The notes under the pieces are model-generated. The model did no database searches, was not told where the DNA came from, and saw only the letters and a list, made by a program, of their open reading frames with translations. Both the position numbers and the translations under genes were made by a program. Positions 46,501-55,299 of a stretch of DNA of 64,000 nucleotides are shown in pieces (within the stretch, counting starts at the first letter, position 1; each line of letters starts with the position of its first letter). Origin of the DNA: Rana temporaria (taxonomy: Eukaryota > Chordata > Amphibia > Anura > Ranidae); assembly GCF_905171775.1 (NCBI RefSeq), contig NC_053497.1, positions 104,617,157-104,681,156 of the forward strand. The letters are read 5' to 3'.

Positions 46501-49500
46501 TACCTTCATGCATGGATCCTTCCACTCTCCTGGTTCTGGCAGATTCAGGCACTGCTGGCACCAGCAATTTCCAGGTAAGCTTGAGGTGGCAGTATCTGCT
46601 TGCTTGCTTATGCCTGTATTTTTTATTTTGTTTCACCGCTATCCCGTTGGTGTTGTACTTATGATGGTGCACTAGAAGTGTCTCTGCATGGGGTGCAGTG
46701 TTTAGGGGCTGAAAGCAAGAGCTTGGCTGCTTTTTTTTTTTACTGAATTTTGTAGGCCAAGGTTCCTGAAAAGCTTGTTGGAAATGCTCATAAGAAGTGT
46801 GCAGTCTGTGGCTGCAAGTTTTAGACTCTTCCTGGTCTAGGCATTTATGCAGGTCATGTATTCAAGGTTTGCTTAAAGGGGTTGTAAAGGTAAAAAAAAA
46901 AAATCCCTAAATAGCTTCCTTTACCTTAGTGCAGTCCTCCTCCTTTACTTACCTCATCCTTCGATTTTGCTTTTAAATGTCCTTATTTCTTCTGAGAAAT
47001 CTTCACTTCCTGTTTTTCTGTCTAACTCCACACAGTAATGCGAGGCTTTCTTCCTGGTGTGGAGAAAGCCTCTTGAGGGGACGAGCTGGAGGGTCAGGAC
47101 GCTCTCTACTTTGCAGAAAGGAGCTGTGTGTTAGTGGGCATCCTGACACTCCTGCTCGCCAACTCAACAGGCTTACTCCACACCAGGGAGAAAGCCTCCC
47201 GTTACGGTGTGTAGTTACAGACAGAAGAACAGGAAGTGAGGATTTCTCAGAAGAAATAAGGATATTTAAAAGCAAAATGAAAGGATGAGGTAAGTGAAGG
47301 AGGACTGCACTAAGGTAAAGGAGTACAACCCCCTTTAAGGAGGTATATGCAATGTCCTGCAGCAAGCTTGTGTCCTTGGTAAAGGAGCAGTTGGCTTCCA
47401 CACTCCATACCAGCTTCCACCTTCCACATCTTTGGGTTTCTTCTAGCAGACGGGTAAAGCCCCTCTTCTGTTGCCCATATCCAAGCCTTTATTATGTTCC
47501 TGACCGCTGTGGTGCCATGTGTTGTAAGCGAAATTGCACAGAAAAAAATGGTAGTGGGAGAAGATTTTGGTAAACCTACATCGTCGCAGTCGGATTCATC
47601 TAGTGAGGCCTATACCCATGACAACCAATATTCTAGAATGTCCAGACTTGCTGTTACTAAAACCAGGACTCTGCAAATCTGTTTTTAAATTTAAAAATTT
47701 TCAAGAGATGTCTTTGGTCCAGAGCTTGAAGTTGCTCTTAAGTGTGCAGAATAAAAAAAGGCATTTCTAGGTTAAAGAAATCAATGAACAGATGTTTTTT
47801 TCATGGCCCAAGGATTCAGTCAAGATGACAAAAATCAGACCAAAGAAGCATTGGGGCAAACCATAGGGGGAAGGGAAAAGGGGATTTGAACTTTAACCCT
47901 CCTTACACTCTCTCCAACTAGCAGTGACACAATGTCCTCAGTGGGAGGAAGATGAGTTTCCTTCCATAATAGGAATTGATCACCTACAACTGGTTCATTC
48001 TTGGGCTTGTTGAAAAGAAATACAGCTTGGAATTTGACTGTGGTCCACCCTCCAGGATTTCCTAGTGACAGACCTGCCCTTAGAAAACCAGAGCTCTCTG
48101 TCTACTGATGAGAAACTTGGTAGATCAGAAGGTACAGGTTCCAGTACCACTAGAAGAACAGGAAAGGGGGTTTTTATTTGATTGCACGTGTGTTTTTTTT
48201 TTTTTTTAAACGTTTCTGCAATCTCAAGCCTCAACATCTCTTGTCTTTTTCGATTGTACCCTAGCCATACTATATCTTTCTGACGGCATCCTCAGCTGGA
48301 CTCCAATCTTCTATTCCCCCATCAGAATAGATATGGGATGATGGTCTCTATAGCCAGGGGTGTTCCTGGACTTGTGTTAAAGGTGGGAGACACTTGATGT
48401 GAACCTTCTAGCCTCCAGGTTTAATAGCAAAATGGTGGCTCCATGGGATCAGTGCAGTCTGATCGTTCCTTCCATAACTTCTTCTGCTCTTCAGGATCAA
48501 GAGGGAGGGTGTTCTGGTGAACCTCATTGTGCCAGACTGGCCTAGGTGTTTGTGGTACTCGGACCTAGTCAAACTTCTGGCTCACACTTGGTGGTCTCTT
48601 CCAGATCGTCCTGATCTTCTGTGTCAAGGATCCATGTACGTGGCCACTCATTAAGATTAGAAGAAAAGAGGTTTAACCTTTAAACTACGTAGAGGGTTCT
48701 TTACTGTAAGAGCGACAAGGATGTGGAATTCCCTTCCACAGGCGGTGGTCTCAGCGGGGAGCATTGATGGTTTAAAAAAACTATTAGATAAACGACCACA
48801 ACATACAGCACTATACAATGTAATACTGACATATAATCACACACATGGGTTGGACTTGTGTTTTTTTTCAACCTCACCTATGTAACGTTCGTTCGTTTTT
48901 TTTTTTTTTCTTTTCTTTTCTTCTTCCACAGACATTTTCACAAAGTTCAATTTGCTGCCTCGCATTGCGGAGAGCTAAAAAGTAGTGCACACATTTTTTC
49001 AGCAGATCGTGGCACTCACCACCACAACACAGTGGTGTGATCGGGCACACAGGAGACGCAAGGCATTTTGCTGGAATAACCACCTAGCGCAGTCCCACTG
49101 CATCTGATTTGAATAGAGCCTAACCTATCAGTCAATATATTCCTCTGTCTATCGGTGAACTCCAAAAAATGGATTTAAAGTACAACAATCCATTATTGTA
49201 TCATTGCTGGGTCACATCAGTCAATTGTCAAGTTCTGGGTTCAGTTAGGATGTTGTGCTTTTCTGTATTATAATTGGGTCAGGATGGACCCTCCAATCTT
49301 TGTGAGATTTGGTGGTAGGGTGATGTAACCCGCTCTCTTTTCTCCTCAGTTATGGCAGATTGTCCTCATACAATTGGTGTGGAATTCGGTACCCGGATAA
49401 TTGAAGTTAGTGGCCAGAAAATTAAATTGCAGATTTGGGATACAGCAGGACAGGAGCGTTTCCGAGCTGTCACTAGAAGCTACTACCGAGGGGCTGCGGG

Positions 49501-52500
49501 GGCACTAATGGTCTATGATATAACTAGGTAAGGTTTTATTCTAACATGTTTCATGGAATGTTGTTTCTTGACCTGTTGTACTGCTATCAGATAATTGTAA
49601 TATATGAATTATCAGGTTTATATTGCATCTAAATTGTGGATTTGACAATCAGGAGCCCATGGTCCTCAAGGCATAGTCCACCTAAAATAAAAAAATTGGT
49701 AAAAATGGCAGTACTAAAATTACACCGCTCAGGACTCAAATGTTTCTGGTTGGAAAACGAATTACTCAAAGGCCATTATAGATGGTTATTTATAAAATAT
49801 CAAATGTAGAAGACTAAAGCCTCGTACACACGATCCGATTGTTGGCCAACCGAGCATCTGGTTTTTGTCTTAAGGGTGTGTGCCAGGATCTGGCATATTA
49901 ACGGTACACAATTGTTATGCAACAAACATAGTGATGTACTACGAGGAATTTCAGCTCTTAAACGCCACCCATTGGGCCCCTTCTGCTAATTTTTGATTCC
50001 TAGAGTGTGCGTGTTTGTGCTTTCTACTTTGTGTGCTGACCATACAAAAATCTGACAACAAACCATTGTCTGCCGAAAATTTACTAGCCTGTCATCCAAC
50101 ATTTGGCCAAAAGTTGGATAACCATTGTCAAAAGGAGTGTACCAACGGTCAGATTTTAGGACATCAGTCTGTCAACAGACAATCCCCTGCCAACAATCGG
50201 ATCGTGTGCACAAGGCTTTAGGGAAGGTTCAGACATTGGAAAAGTTTGTGTTCCATTTAGTGAGTTCCATCTCTTCATACGGGGTGCATGTTTTTTTTTT
50301 TTTTTTTCCCCATTTTTCTTTTCACACCACTGTACTGTTTTTTTTTGATAATACAGTACAGTACAATGCTTTTAAATTGTATACTTTTTTGGTGATCCGT
50401 TTGGTTTTGACCACCATAAAAAAAAAAGCACAAGTTTTAGGCAGATGCAATGCTGTAAGAGTTCTTTTCAAAAATATATCTTTGTGTTTATCAATTTACA
50501 GAACAGAAGAAAAAAATATATTTCAAATACATATTTGGTGTGACTACCCTTTTTGTCTTCAAACCAGCATCAGTTCTTTCTTGCACAAAGTGAGGGATTT
50601 TGTAGGATTAGAGTTGGATGTATGATTAACCACTTAATACCAAGCAGGTGCTTATGATAGATTTCATATATAGGTTGAAAGTCATTAACTGAAACGGCTG
50701 TTTAACCACTTCCAGACCGCTGTACGACTATATACGGCCTAACTTTAAAGATAGATATCTCGGTAACGGCAGCAGCTGCTGCCACAACCGAGGTATCTAT
50801 CTTTAGTGTCAGCGGTCCGGTACACGATAACGGCGGTCTCCGCGGCGGATTCGCCGCAAGATCGCAGTTATCGGCGGCGGGAGAGGGGCCCCCGCCGCTC
50901 TCCCGCGCCCTCCGCCGCTTACCGTAGCGGCGGGGGAGATCGCGACCGTTCGGCAGCTGTGCGGGATTGCGAGTGAAGGAAAAATCTCCTTCACCCGTCC
51001 CCATAGCTCTGCTGGGCGAAAGTGACGTCAAAACGTCAGTCCCGCCCAGCCTCTTAAAGAAACATTTTCAATTTTTTTTTTTTTTTTTTGCATTTAAGCC
51101 TAAATATGAGATCTGAGGTCTTTTTGACCCCAGATCTCATATTTAAGAGGACCTGTCATGCTTTTTTCTATTACAAGGGATGTTTACATTCCTTGTAATA
51201 GGAATAAAAGTGATCATTTTATTTATTTATTTTTCCAGTGTAAAAAAATAAGAAAAAAAAAAAAAAAAAATAAGAAAAAATTTTTTTTTAAAGCGCCCTG
51301 TCCCGACGAGCTCGTGCGCAGAAGCGAACGCATACGCGAGTAGCGCCCGCATATGAAAACGGTGTTCAAACGACACAAGTGAGGTATCGCCGCGATCATT
51401 AGAGCGAGAGCAATAATTCTAGCCCTAGGCCTACTCTGTAACTCAAAAAATGCAACCTATAGAATTTTTTTAAACGTCGCCTATCGAGATTTTTAAGGGT
51501 AAAAGTTTGACGCCATGCCACGAGCGGGCGCAATTTGTAAGCGTGACATGTTGGGTACCATTTTACTCGGCATAACATTATCTTTCACAATATATAAAAA
51601 AATTGGGCCAAATTTATTGCTGTCTTATTTTTTAATTCAAAAAAGTGTTTTTTTTTTACAAAAAAAGTGCGCTTGTAGGACCGCTGCGCAAATATGGTGT
51701 GACAAAAAGTATTGCAATGATCGCCATTTTATTCTCTAGGGTATTAGAAAAAAATAAATATATAATGTTTGTGGGTTTTAAGTAATTTTCTAGCAAAAAA
51801 AACAGTTTTAGTCTTGTAAACACCAAATCTGAAAAACACCCAAAGTAGAGAAGTGGTTAAGGAGCTTAAAACTGGATAAGGAACAGCCATACTCTGCTAC
51901 TAAGGTGGGGTTGTGGAAGACTGTTTCATGTCCATACATCATGGCAAGACTGAGTACAGCAACAAGACGCAAGGTAGTTGGATATACTGCATCAGCAAGG
52001 TCTATCCCAGGCAAAGATTTCCAAGCAGACTGGGTTTTCAAGATGTGCTGTACAAGCTCTTTTCAAGAATCTCAAAAAAACTGGCAATGTTGAGGACCCT
52101 AGACAAAGTGATTGGCCAAGTGTAAATGGAAGAATTGATGCCGTTGTGAAGGCAAAGGGGAGTCGCACCAAACATTGATTCCTCTTCATTTACTTTTGCA
52201 TTTTGTTTTTAAATCGATTGACATTTATTTTTCTGAAAGCATTCTTAATTTACAGCATTTCGTTCCTGCCTAAAACTTTTGTGTGTGTAATATGTGTGTG
52301 GTTAAAAAAAAAACAAGGATGTGTAGATTGTTACATACCACTGTATGTATATCATTTTTATATTTACACTTTTTTTTTTTTTTATATATAAGTTTCTTCT
52401 TTGGGGGGGTCTGGATCTGATTGGTGGAAATCTGTTGCAGACCTTCCACTAATGGAGCAGTAAATGGGAGTGCGGTGACATCCTCGCACTCCCAAATGTA

Positions 52501-55299
52501 AACACAACATGGAAGTGCAATGTTTACTATGGAGCACTCTGTGAAAGCGTTGGATGCCCTCATTCCCCATTGCCATTTTAAAACCGCTGAGGACTGAAGG
52601 GTTTAAAAAAAGACTGCCTTTACCTGATAGCAAAAACGTTACAGGATTTTGAGTTAAGCAAAGAGGATAATGGTTAAGTTTTATAGGAAAGCATTTTTTT
52701 CTGCCAGTTTGTGATAATTGTTGGTAGGCTAGCTGTAATGAGGAAGAAGGCACCTTCATTAAAATGGTTTTAGCCTGAGTGGGTTGGAGATCTGTAATTT
52801 GGGCTTCAGTTGATGTGTGGAGAAAGAACATTTAGTAGCTCAGTTATGAAAGACGTTCACCAGAAACTGTTCTTGTTTCTCTTTAAGGAGAAGCACATAT
52901 AACCATTTAAGCAGCTGGTTGACTGATGCACGGAACCTCACCAATCCAAACACAGTAAGTTCTATTCATTTCCTTTGTTGTCATGAATTATCTAGAGTGG
53001 GAAACTTCATAAAATAATTTTCTAGCTTGTCACCTGTCCCTGTTTTTTTTTTTTTTTTTTTTGCTGTATAAAATTACAAGACGATAACAAAGATTTTAGC
53101 ACGTCAGCTGTCTTTAAAGCTGTTTGGGCATTAAGCCATAGTACCAAAGTTCTCACAATTTAGACGTGGTCTCGCATCGTTTTTTTAGGGCTGGTTTAGG
53201 CTCCGCTAACGTTGAATTTCTTGCCTGGAATTGATTAGTTGTCCTAGTTTTAGGTCTGGTCTGTATATGGAGTTGGCTATCAAGCCTGGTCACAGTTGTT
53301 AGGTCAAGCTTAGGCCTAATGTTTCAGTGCTTTGGATGTTAGTCGGGGTCTAGGCAAAGGGATCTTGGTGAAGTTGTATGTCAAGTCTGCTTGACATTGG
53401 AAGTCGGGCTTGGGTCTAGGTTGAGTGTCCTGATATTGGTTCCATTCAGTAATGTCTTGTGTTCCCCTCTGCAGGTAATCATTCTAATAGGCAATAAGGC
53501 AGACCTGGAGGCCCAGCGTGATGTCACATATGAGGAGGCCAAGCAGTTTGCTGAGGAGAATGGTATGTGATTCATATTTCACCTCTGAACAACCTTTTAC
53601 AGGTTCTCATTTTGGCATTCAAGATTTAATGTCTCATATATGACGTTGGTAATATGTGGGTCTCATTTTTCTTCTGCAGGACTCCTGTTTCTGGAAGCAA
53701 GTGCAAAAACGTAAGTGACAAAGGAGAAATGCTACCTTCCTCTGAACAGTTTTTAGCAGTCGAGGGGATATAAAAGTAGATTTTTGCCATGAGCATTCCC
53801 ATACGCCCCCCCCCCCCCCCCCCAAAGCATTAGGTGCCATGTCATGAAGGTTCTGGTGAGCAGGGAAGACCCTGAGCCTGGAGTGCCCCCATGTTTCTGC
53901 TAGATCACTTTAGGAAGGCTATTCCTAGTAACTGATGAAACTTTATTGCACAGACTAAATTCTACCTAAAATTTAGTTTTCTACAGATAAAATAAAATGT
54001 TCTGTACATAAATCATGAATGTGATGTGTTCTCTTTTAAAGGCATAGTTTACCAAAAAACTGCCTATGTAGGTTAGGGGCGCCTGTAAATAAAAACAAAC
54101 TTTAACCAAAGCTGGAAAACTCCCTTGCTATAAGTGTAGGCCATTTACTGATCTGAAGCAGCACTGAAAAAGTCAGATTGCATTATCCTGTCCTGACTTG
54201 TTGCTACTAAATTGCTAAGAGGCTTCTAGCTTTGGCATCACAGGGCAAGCTTCCTTTTTTATTTAAAATGTTTTTTTTTTTATTCAAACCACCTGCTTTC
54301 TATTCGCTGACGCAGTAAATAAATGATCTACACCTAAAGTAAGGACATTATTCAACTTTGGTCAGCGCTGCACAGTTTTTATCTAGAGGCACTCCTTACC
54401 CACATATGCAGTGTTTTTTTTTTTTTTGTTTTAAATGGTGTCCTTATTTTTATAATGGGTGTGTATTTTCTATCTGCCGTTACAGAGAAGTATGGACTCT
54501 CACCTTCTGAAATTACTGGTTGCCTGCTGTGCTGTCTCTGGCCTCAATATTTGGAGTCCCTTTTTGAAGGCACTTTGTTCTGACAAGACAGCTAGAATTT
54601 CCAAACTTTTTTTTCAATTTTTTTTTAAGCCAGACATTATAAAAAAATAAAAAAAAAACTTTACTGCTTTAAGTCAAGTTCCTTCATGGCTTCCTCCCAT
54701 TGACAGTAATGCATTTTGGACAGATTAGGGAAAACATTTAAACAAAGTTAACCTCTAGAAACTGCTTAATGTGAATTTAATAGAAATTTTGCTAGATCTT
54801 ATTGGGAAGATCCTTAAACTGAGCATATAAATTGTCCCGTAACTTTATTGAGCCTGAAACTGTTGATAGAAGTGAAAGAAGAAATACCAATTGCTGCCTT
54901 TTAACTGATAGGCCAATAACCTTAGTTAGATGTCCATGGCTGAAATGTGTTTTTCTGAACCAGTAATGCCTCTTTTGTAGCCCTGTGTCTGTTTTTATAG
55001 AATACTGTAGAGGTAAATGACTACAGTCCCTTGTTAACCACAGGGCATATATGTGACTGGCTTGAGTTTGATACCCCTCAGTAGTTTCTACCACTGACTG
55101 CATTTTTTTCCCCTGCTGCAGAGGAGAGAACGTGGAAGACGCCTTTCTGGAAGCCGCCAAGAAAATTTACCAAAACATTCAAGATGGAAGCCTAGACCTG
55201 AATGCTGCAGAGTCTGGTGTACAGCATAAACCATCAGCACCTCAAGGAGGCCGCCTAACCAGTGAACCCCAACCGCAGAGAGAAGGCTGTGGCTGCTAG
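37876..55299 (+). CDS. rab14: RAB14 small GTPase, complete spliced coding sequence (7 coding exons)
   Basis: Rab-family small GTPase acting between early/recycling endosomes and the trans-Golgi, switching between GDP and GTP states on membranes. Joining 37876-37927, 44320-44373, 49350-49527, 52888-52954, 53475-53562, 53680-53710 and 55122-55299 gives 215 codons, the usual vertebrate RAB14 length, with no frameshift. Visible motifs: P-loop GDMGVGKS (residues 18-25), switch I threonine 43 followed by IGVEF (44-48), WDTAGQE (65-71, catalytic Gln70), the guanine-specificity motif NKAD (about 124-127), EASAK (about 152-156), and a C-terminal CGC for double geranylgeranylation. The start ATG has a strong context (A at -3, G at +4). 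All six introns are GT-AG and the reading phase is kept across each. Recognised by its characteristic N-terminus [14 protein letters not shown] and its hypervariable tail ending QREGCGC. Identity is as certain as reading by eye allows. Confidence 0.98.
37928..38755. other. intron 2, left part: no element recognised
   Basis: Unique-looking sequence after the donor. Poly-T runs at 38307-38323 and 38420-38434. No coding signal. Confidence 0.45.
38756..39794. mobile_element. TTAA-type nonautonomous element, left end truncated
   Basis: Carries the shared core (gttacgcagagtaaatagat, cctaacatgtcacgc, gatacctcacatgtgggg), foldbacks attacaaggaatgtaaacat/cccttgtaat and gagagatgtggggtcaataa, and the end gtaaagtggTTAA at 39783-39793. 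No left TTAACCACTT is visible. Confidence 0.65.
39800..40185. mobile_element. repeat with agcagctac foldback
   Basis: The arms aagtcagcagctacacgtat and actgtagctgctgactttta are inverted; the block resembles the interior of 22663-23050. A poly-G run lies at 40147-40161. Ends unresolved. Confidence 0.45.
40190..40605. mobile_element. repeat sharing blocks with 13660-14100
   Basis: Begins near cattaaaggttcttg and ends near ctttaaaaccactt. It contains a 36-base poly-T run (40521-40556). Non-coding. Confidence 0.4.
40842..41400 (+). pseudogene. possible tyrosine-recombinase remnant of a DIRS-like element
   Basis: The + strand reads [20 protein letters not shown] and [20 protein letters not shown] (from about 41031), and after a frame change [15 protein letters not shown] (about 41306-41350). 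The last resembles the ATWSSVHTFVRFYRLDV-type end of DIRS tyrosine recombinases, and the FHFLDVV...YL...RQSDLFVL pattern fits the upstream part. Broken by frame changes. Assignment is by remembered family pattern only. Confidence 0.4.
41507..42385. mobile_element. TTAA-type nonautonomous element, decayed
   Basis: Starts ttcaaccacttccctactgt (TTAA changed to TCAA), carries the shared core at 41820-42060 and the atctggggtcaaaaagacct foldback at 42107-42140, and runs to a wrecked right end near cttggttgtggcagcaactg (inverse of 50770-50800). Confidence 0.6.
42395..42548. mobile_element. MITE remnant with CGATGAATACGGTA end
   Basis: The blocks gtgcctgcgtgttatac and gtgcgtgttttatacgccga flank the end gaatacggtat, resembling the right end of 12949-13307. 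Left end missing. Confidence 0.4.
42618..42895 (-). mobile_element. possible truncated L1 3' end
   Basis: On + it starts with a 12-base poly-T run then ccaaaatgttttattgaaca, which mirrors the 3' end of the intact L1 (poly-T, caaatctttttattggattt). On the - strand this is an AATAAA-bearing tail with poly-A. No ORF2 sequence was recognised, so assignment is weak. Confidence 0.35.
43192..43536. mobile_element. TTAA foldback element, second subfamily
   Basis: TTAA at 43188-43191 and 43537-43540. Inverted arms include aggggttgtaaatg, gaatttctcacttcctgtt and agaaacaggaagtgagaaatt. Same ends as the 23052/36023/46877 family but a different interior. Confidence 0.8.
43985..44120. repeat. inverted pair with donor-like sequence
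   Basis: ggatttttgacttgcctata at 43981 and ggattttcaggtaagtcat at 44101 form diverged inverted arms about 120 bp apart. The right arm contains CAG|GTAAGT, a perfect splice-donor match. Similar design to 24628-24885 and 32920-33125. Confidence 0.4.
44320..44373 (+). CDS. rab14: RAB14 second coding exon
   Basis: Acceptor TTTTCTCTTGCAG ends at 44319 and donor AAAT|GTAAGT starts at 44374. The 54-bp exon completes Gly18 and encodes [17 protein letters not shown] plus the first base of Phe36. It carries the phosphate-binding loop. Confidence 0.97.
44524..44962. mobile_element. TTAA-type nonautonomous element, AAGTGGTTAA end
   Basis: Right end ttaagtggTTAA (44959-44962); a possible left end TTAACCACTAGG at 44651. 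The block gtacaggcacgtgcttgtgc and tcttaaagaggac is found inverted at 63925-63985. Preceded by a poly-T run of 24 bases. Confidence 0.6.
45487..45769. mobile_element. Harbinger-like MITE, 283 bp, perfect ends
   Basis: Terminal repeats GGCTGCATTCACACCTAAGC and GCTTAGGTGTGAATGCAGCC are exact inverted complements, flanked by TTA (45484-45486 and 45770-45772). Further foldback of the interior (tcgcgtgaaaaaaagg ... ccgggactttttttcagg). Non-coding. Confidence 0.92.
46877..47334. mobile_element. TTAA foldback element, copy 3
   Basis: Flanked by TTAA at 46873-46876 and 47335-47338. 458 bp, matching copies 1 and 2 along both arms. Sits in the DIRS-like remnant, so it is younger than that element. Confidence 0.9.
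48650..48885 (+). pseudogene. CR1-like LINE C-terminal fragment
   Basis: Reads [20 protein letters not shown], then [16 protein letters not shown] and [19 protein letters not shown], the typical end of CR1/L2-group ORF2. It begins abruptly after the DIRS segment, as expected for a 5'-truncated LINE insertion. The [12 protein letters not shown] part is open. A poly-T run follows at 48896-48910. Confidence 0.75.
49350..49527 (+). CDS. rab14: RAB14 third coding exon
   Basis: Acceptor CTTTTCTCCTCAG ends at 49349; donor ACTAG|GTAAGG starts at 49528. The 178-bp exon encodes Phe36 to Thr94 plus two bases of Arg95, and carries switch I, the interswitch and switch II (WDTAGQERF). This is the most conserved core of the GTPase. 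Confidence 0.97.
49814..50219. mobile_element. MITE with GCCTCGTACACACGATCC ends
   Basis: gcctcgtacacacgatccga and cggatcgtgtgcacaaggc are inverted complements at the two ends, with ttggccaac and ccaacaatc just inside. Probably TWA- or TA-flanked; the exact duplication is ambiguous. Lies in the intron after the third coding exon. Confidence 0.75.
50220..50427. other. intron sequence without recognised element
   Basis: Poly-T run at 50291-50307; nothing else recognised. Confidence 0.4.
50428..52284 (+). mobile_element. Tc1-like element, deleted, interrupted by a TTAA-flanked element
   Basis: Ends cacaagttttaggcag (50430) and ctgcctaaaacttttgtg (52267) are inverted, with gaatgctt/aagcattc-type terminal repeat further in. 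51975-52180 encodes [20 protein letters not shown] and [16 protein letters not shown], the helix-turn-helix of a Tc1 transposase, then jumps to the C-terminal [15 protein letters not shown]. The DDE catalytic domain is deleted. The 50702-51860 element was inserted at a TTAA in the 5' untranslated part. Left and right flanks line up as one element when the insert is ignored. Confidence 0.8.
50702..51860. mobile_element. TTAA-flanked nonautonomous element, CCACTT ends, 1.16 kb
   Basis: TTAACCACTTCCAGACCGC at the left and GAGAAGTGGTTAA at the right. Contains the shared core in inverted orientation (51360-51600), foldbacks gagatctgaggtctttttga (51108) and ggatgtttacattccttgta, and a GC-rich ccgcggcgg region at 50830-50930. 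No transposase frame. The most complete copy of this family here. Confidence 0.85.
52285..52887. other. intron sequence before the fourth coding exon
   Basis: A - strand open frame of 149 codons (52831-52382) has no recognisable domain and is probably chance. Poly-T at 52370-52383. Confidence 0.45.
52888..52954 (+). CDS. rab14: RAB14 fourth coding exon
   Basis: Acceptor TTTCTCTTTAAG ends at 52887; donor CACA|GTAAGT starts at 52955. The 67-bp exon completes Arg95 and encodes [20 protein letters not shown] and NT, in phase with both neighbours. Confidence 0.97.
52955..53474. other. intron between the fourth and fifth coding exons
   Basis: 520 bp, one poly-T run (53043-53062); no transposon recognised. 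Confidence 0.6.
53475..53562 (+). CDS. rab14: RAB14 fifth coding exon
   Basis: Acceptor CCCTCTGCAG ends at 53474; donor AATG|GTATGT starts at 53563. The 88-bp exon encodes [17 protein letters not shown] and continues to AEEN plus the first base of Gly147. It contains the NKAD guanine-specificity motif. Confidence 0.97.
53680..53710 (+). CDS. rab14: RAB14 sixth coding exon (31-bp micro-exon)
   Basis: Acceptor TTTTTCTTCTGCAG ends at 53679 and donor AAAC|GTAAGT starts at 53711. It encodes the end of Gly147, LLFLEASAK, and two bases of Thr157. The SAK part of the base-recognition loop lies here. The preceding intron is only 117 bp. Confidence 0.96.
53711..55121. other. last intron of RAB14
   Basis: 1.4 kb. 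A poly-C run at 53806-53823; scattered T and A runs. No clear transposon, unlike introns 1-4. Confidence 0.55.
55122..55299 (+). CDS. rab14: RAB14 last coding exon with prenylation motif
   Basis: Acceptor TTTTCCCCTGCTGCAG ends at 55121. The exon completes Thr157 and encodes [16 protein letters not shown] through the hypervariable tail to CGC and the stop TAG at 55297-55299. Cysteines 213 and 215 are the expected geranylgeranylation sites for membrane attachment. Confidence 0.98.

Larger units (their letters stand above)
45880..49165 (+). mobile_element. DIRS-like retroelement remnant with inverted termini
   Basis: The left end ggaatatattgactgatggg and the right end (ctatcagtcaatatattcct) are inverted; they share AGGAATATATTGACTGAT exactly (45914-45931 and the complement of 49126-49143). 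Inside, 48510-48640 reads [20 protein letters not shown] then [20 protein letters not shown], the end of a DIRS RT/RNase H region. 47990-48170 holds a broken upstream RT part, and 46740-46830 a KKCAVCGCK segment that may be gag. Interrupted by a foldback element (46877-47334) and joined to a CR1 tail at 48650. Confidence 0.65.

Noticed and set aside
45880..49165. Endogenous retrovirus / LTR element
   Set aside because: Termini are inverted rather than direct repeats and the RT tail looks DIRS-like; no gag-pol-env order seen.
52382..52831. 149-codon - strand frame in a RAB14 intron
   Set aside because: No recognisable domain, repeats at its edges, and no splice context.
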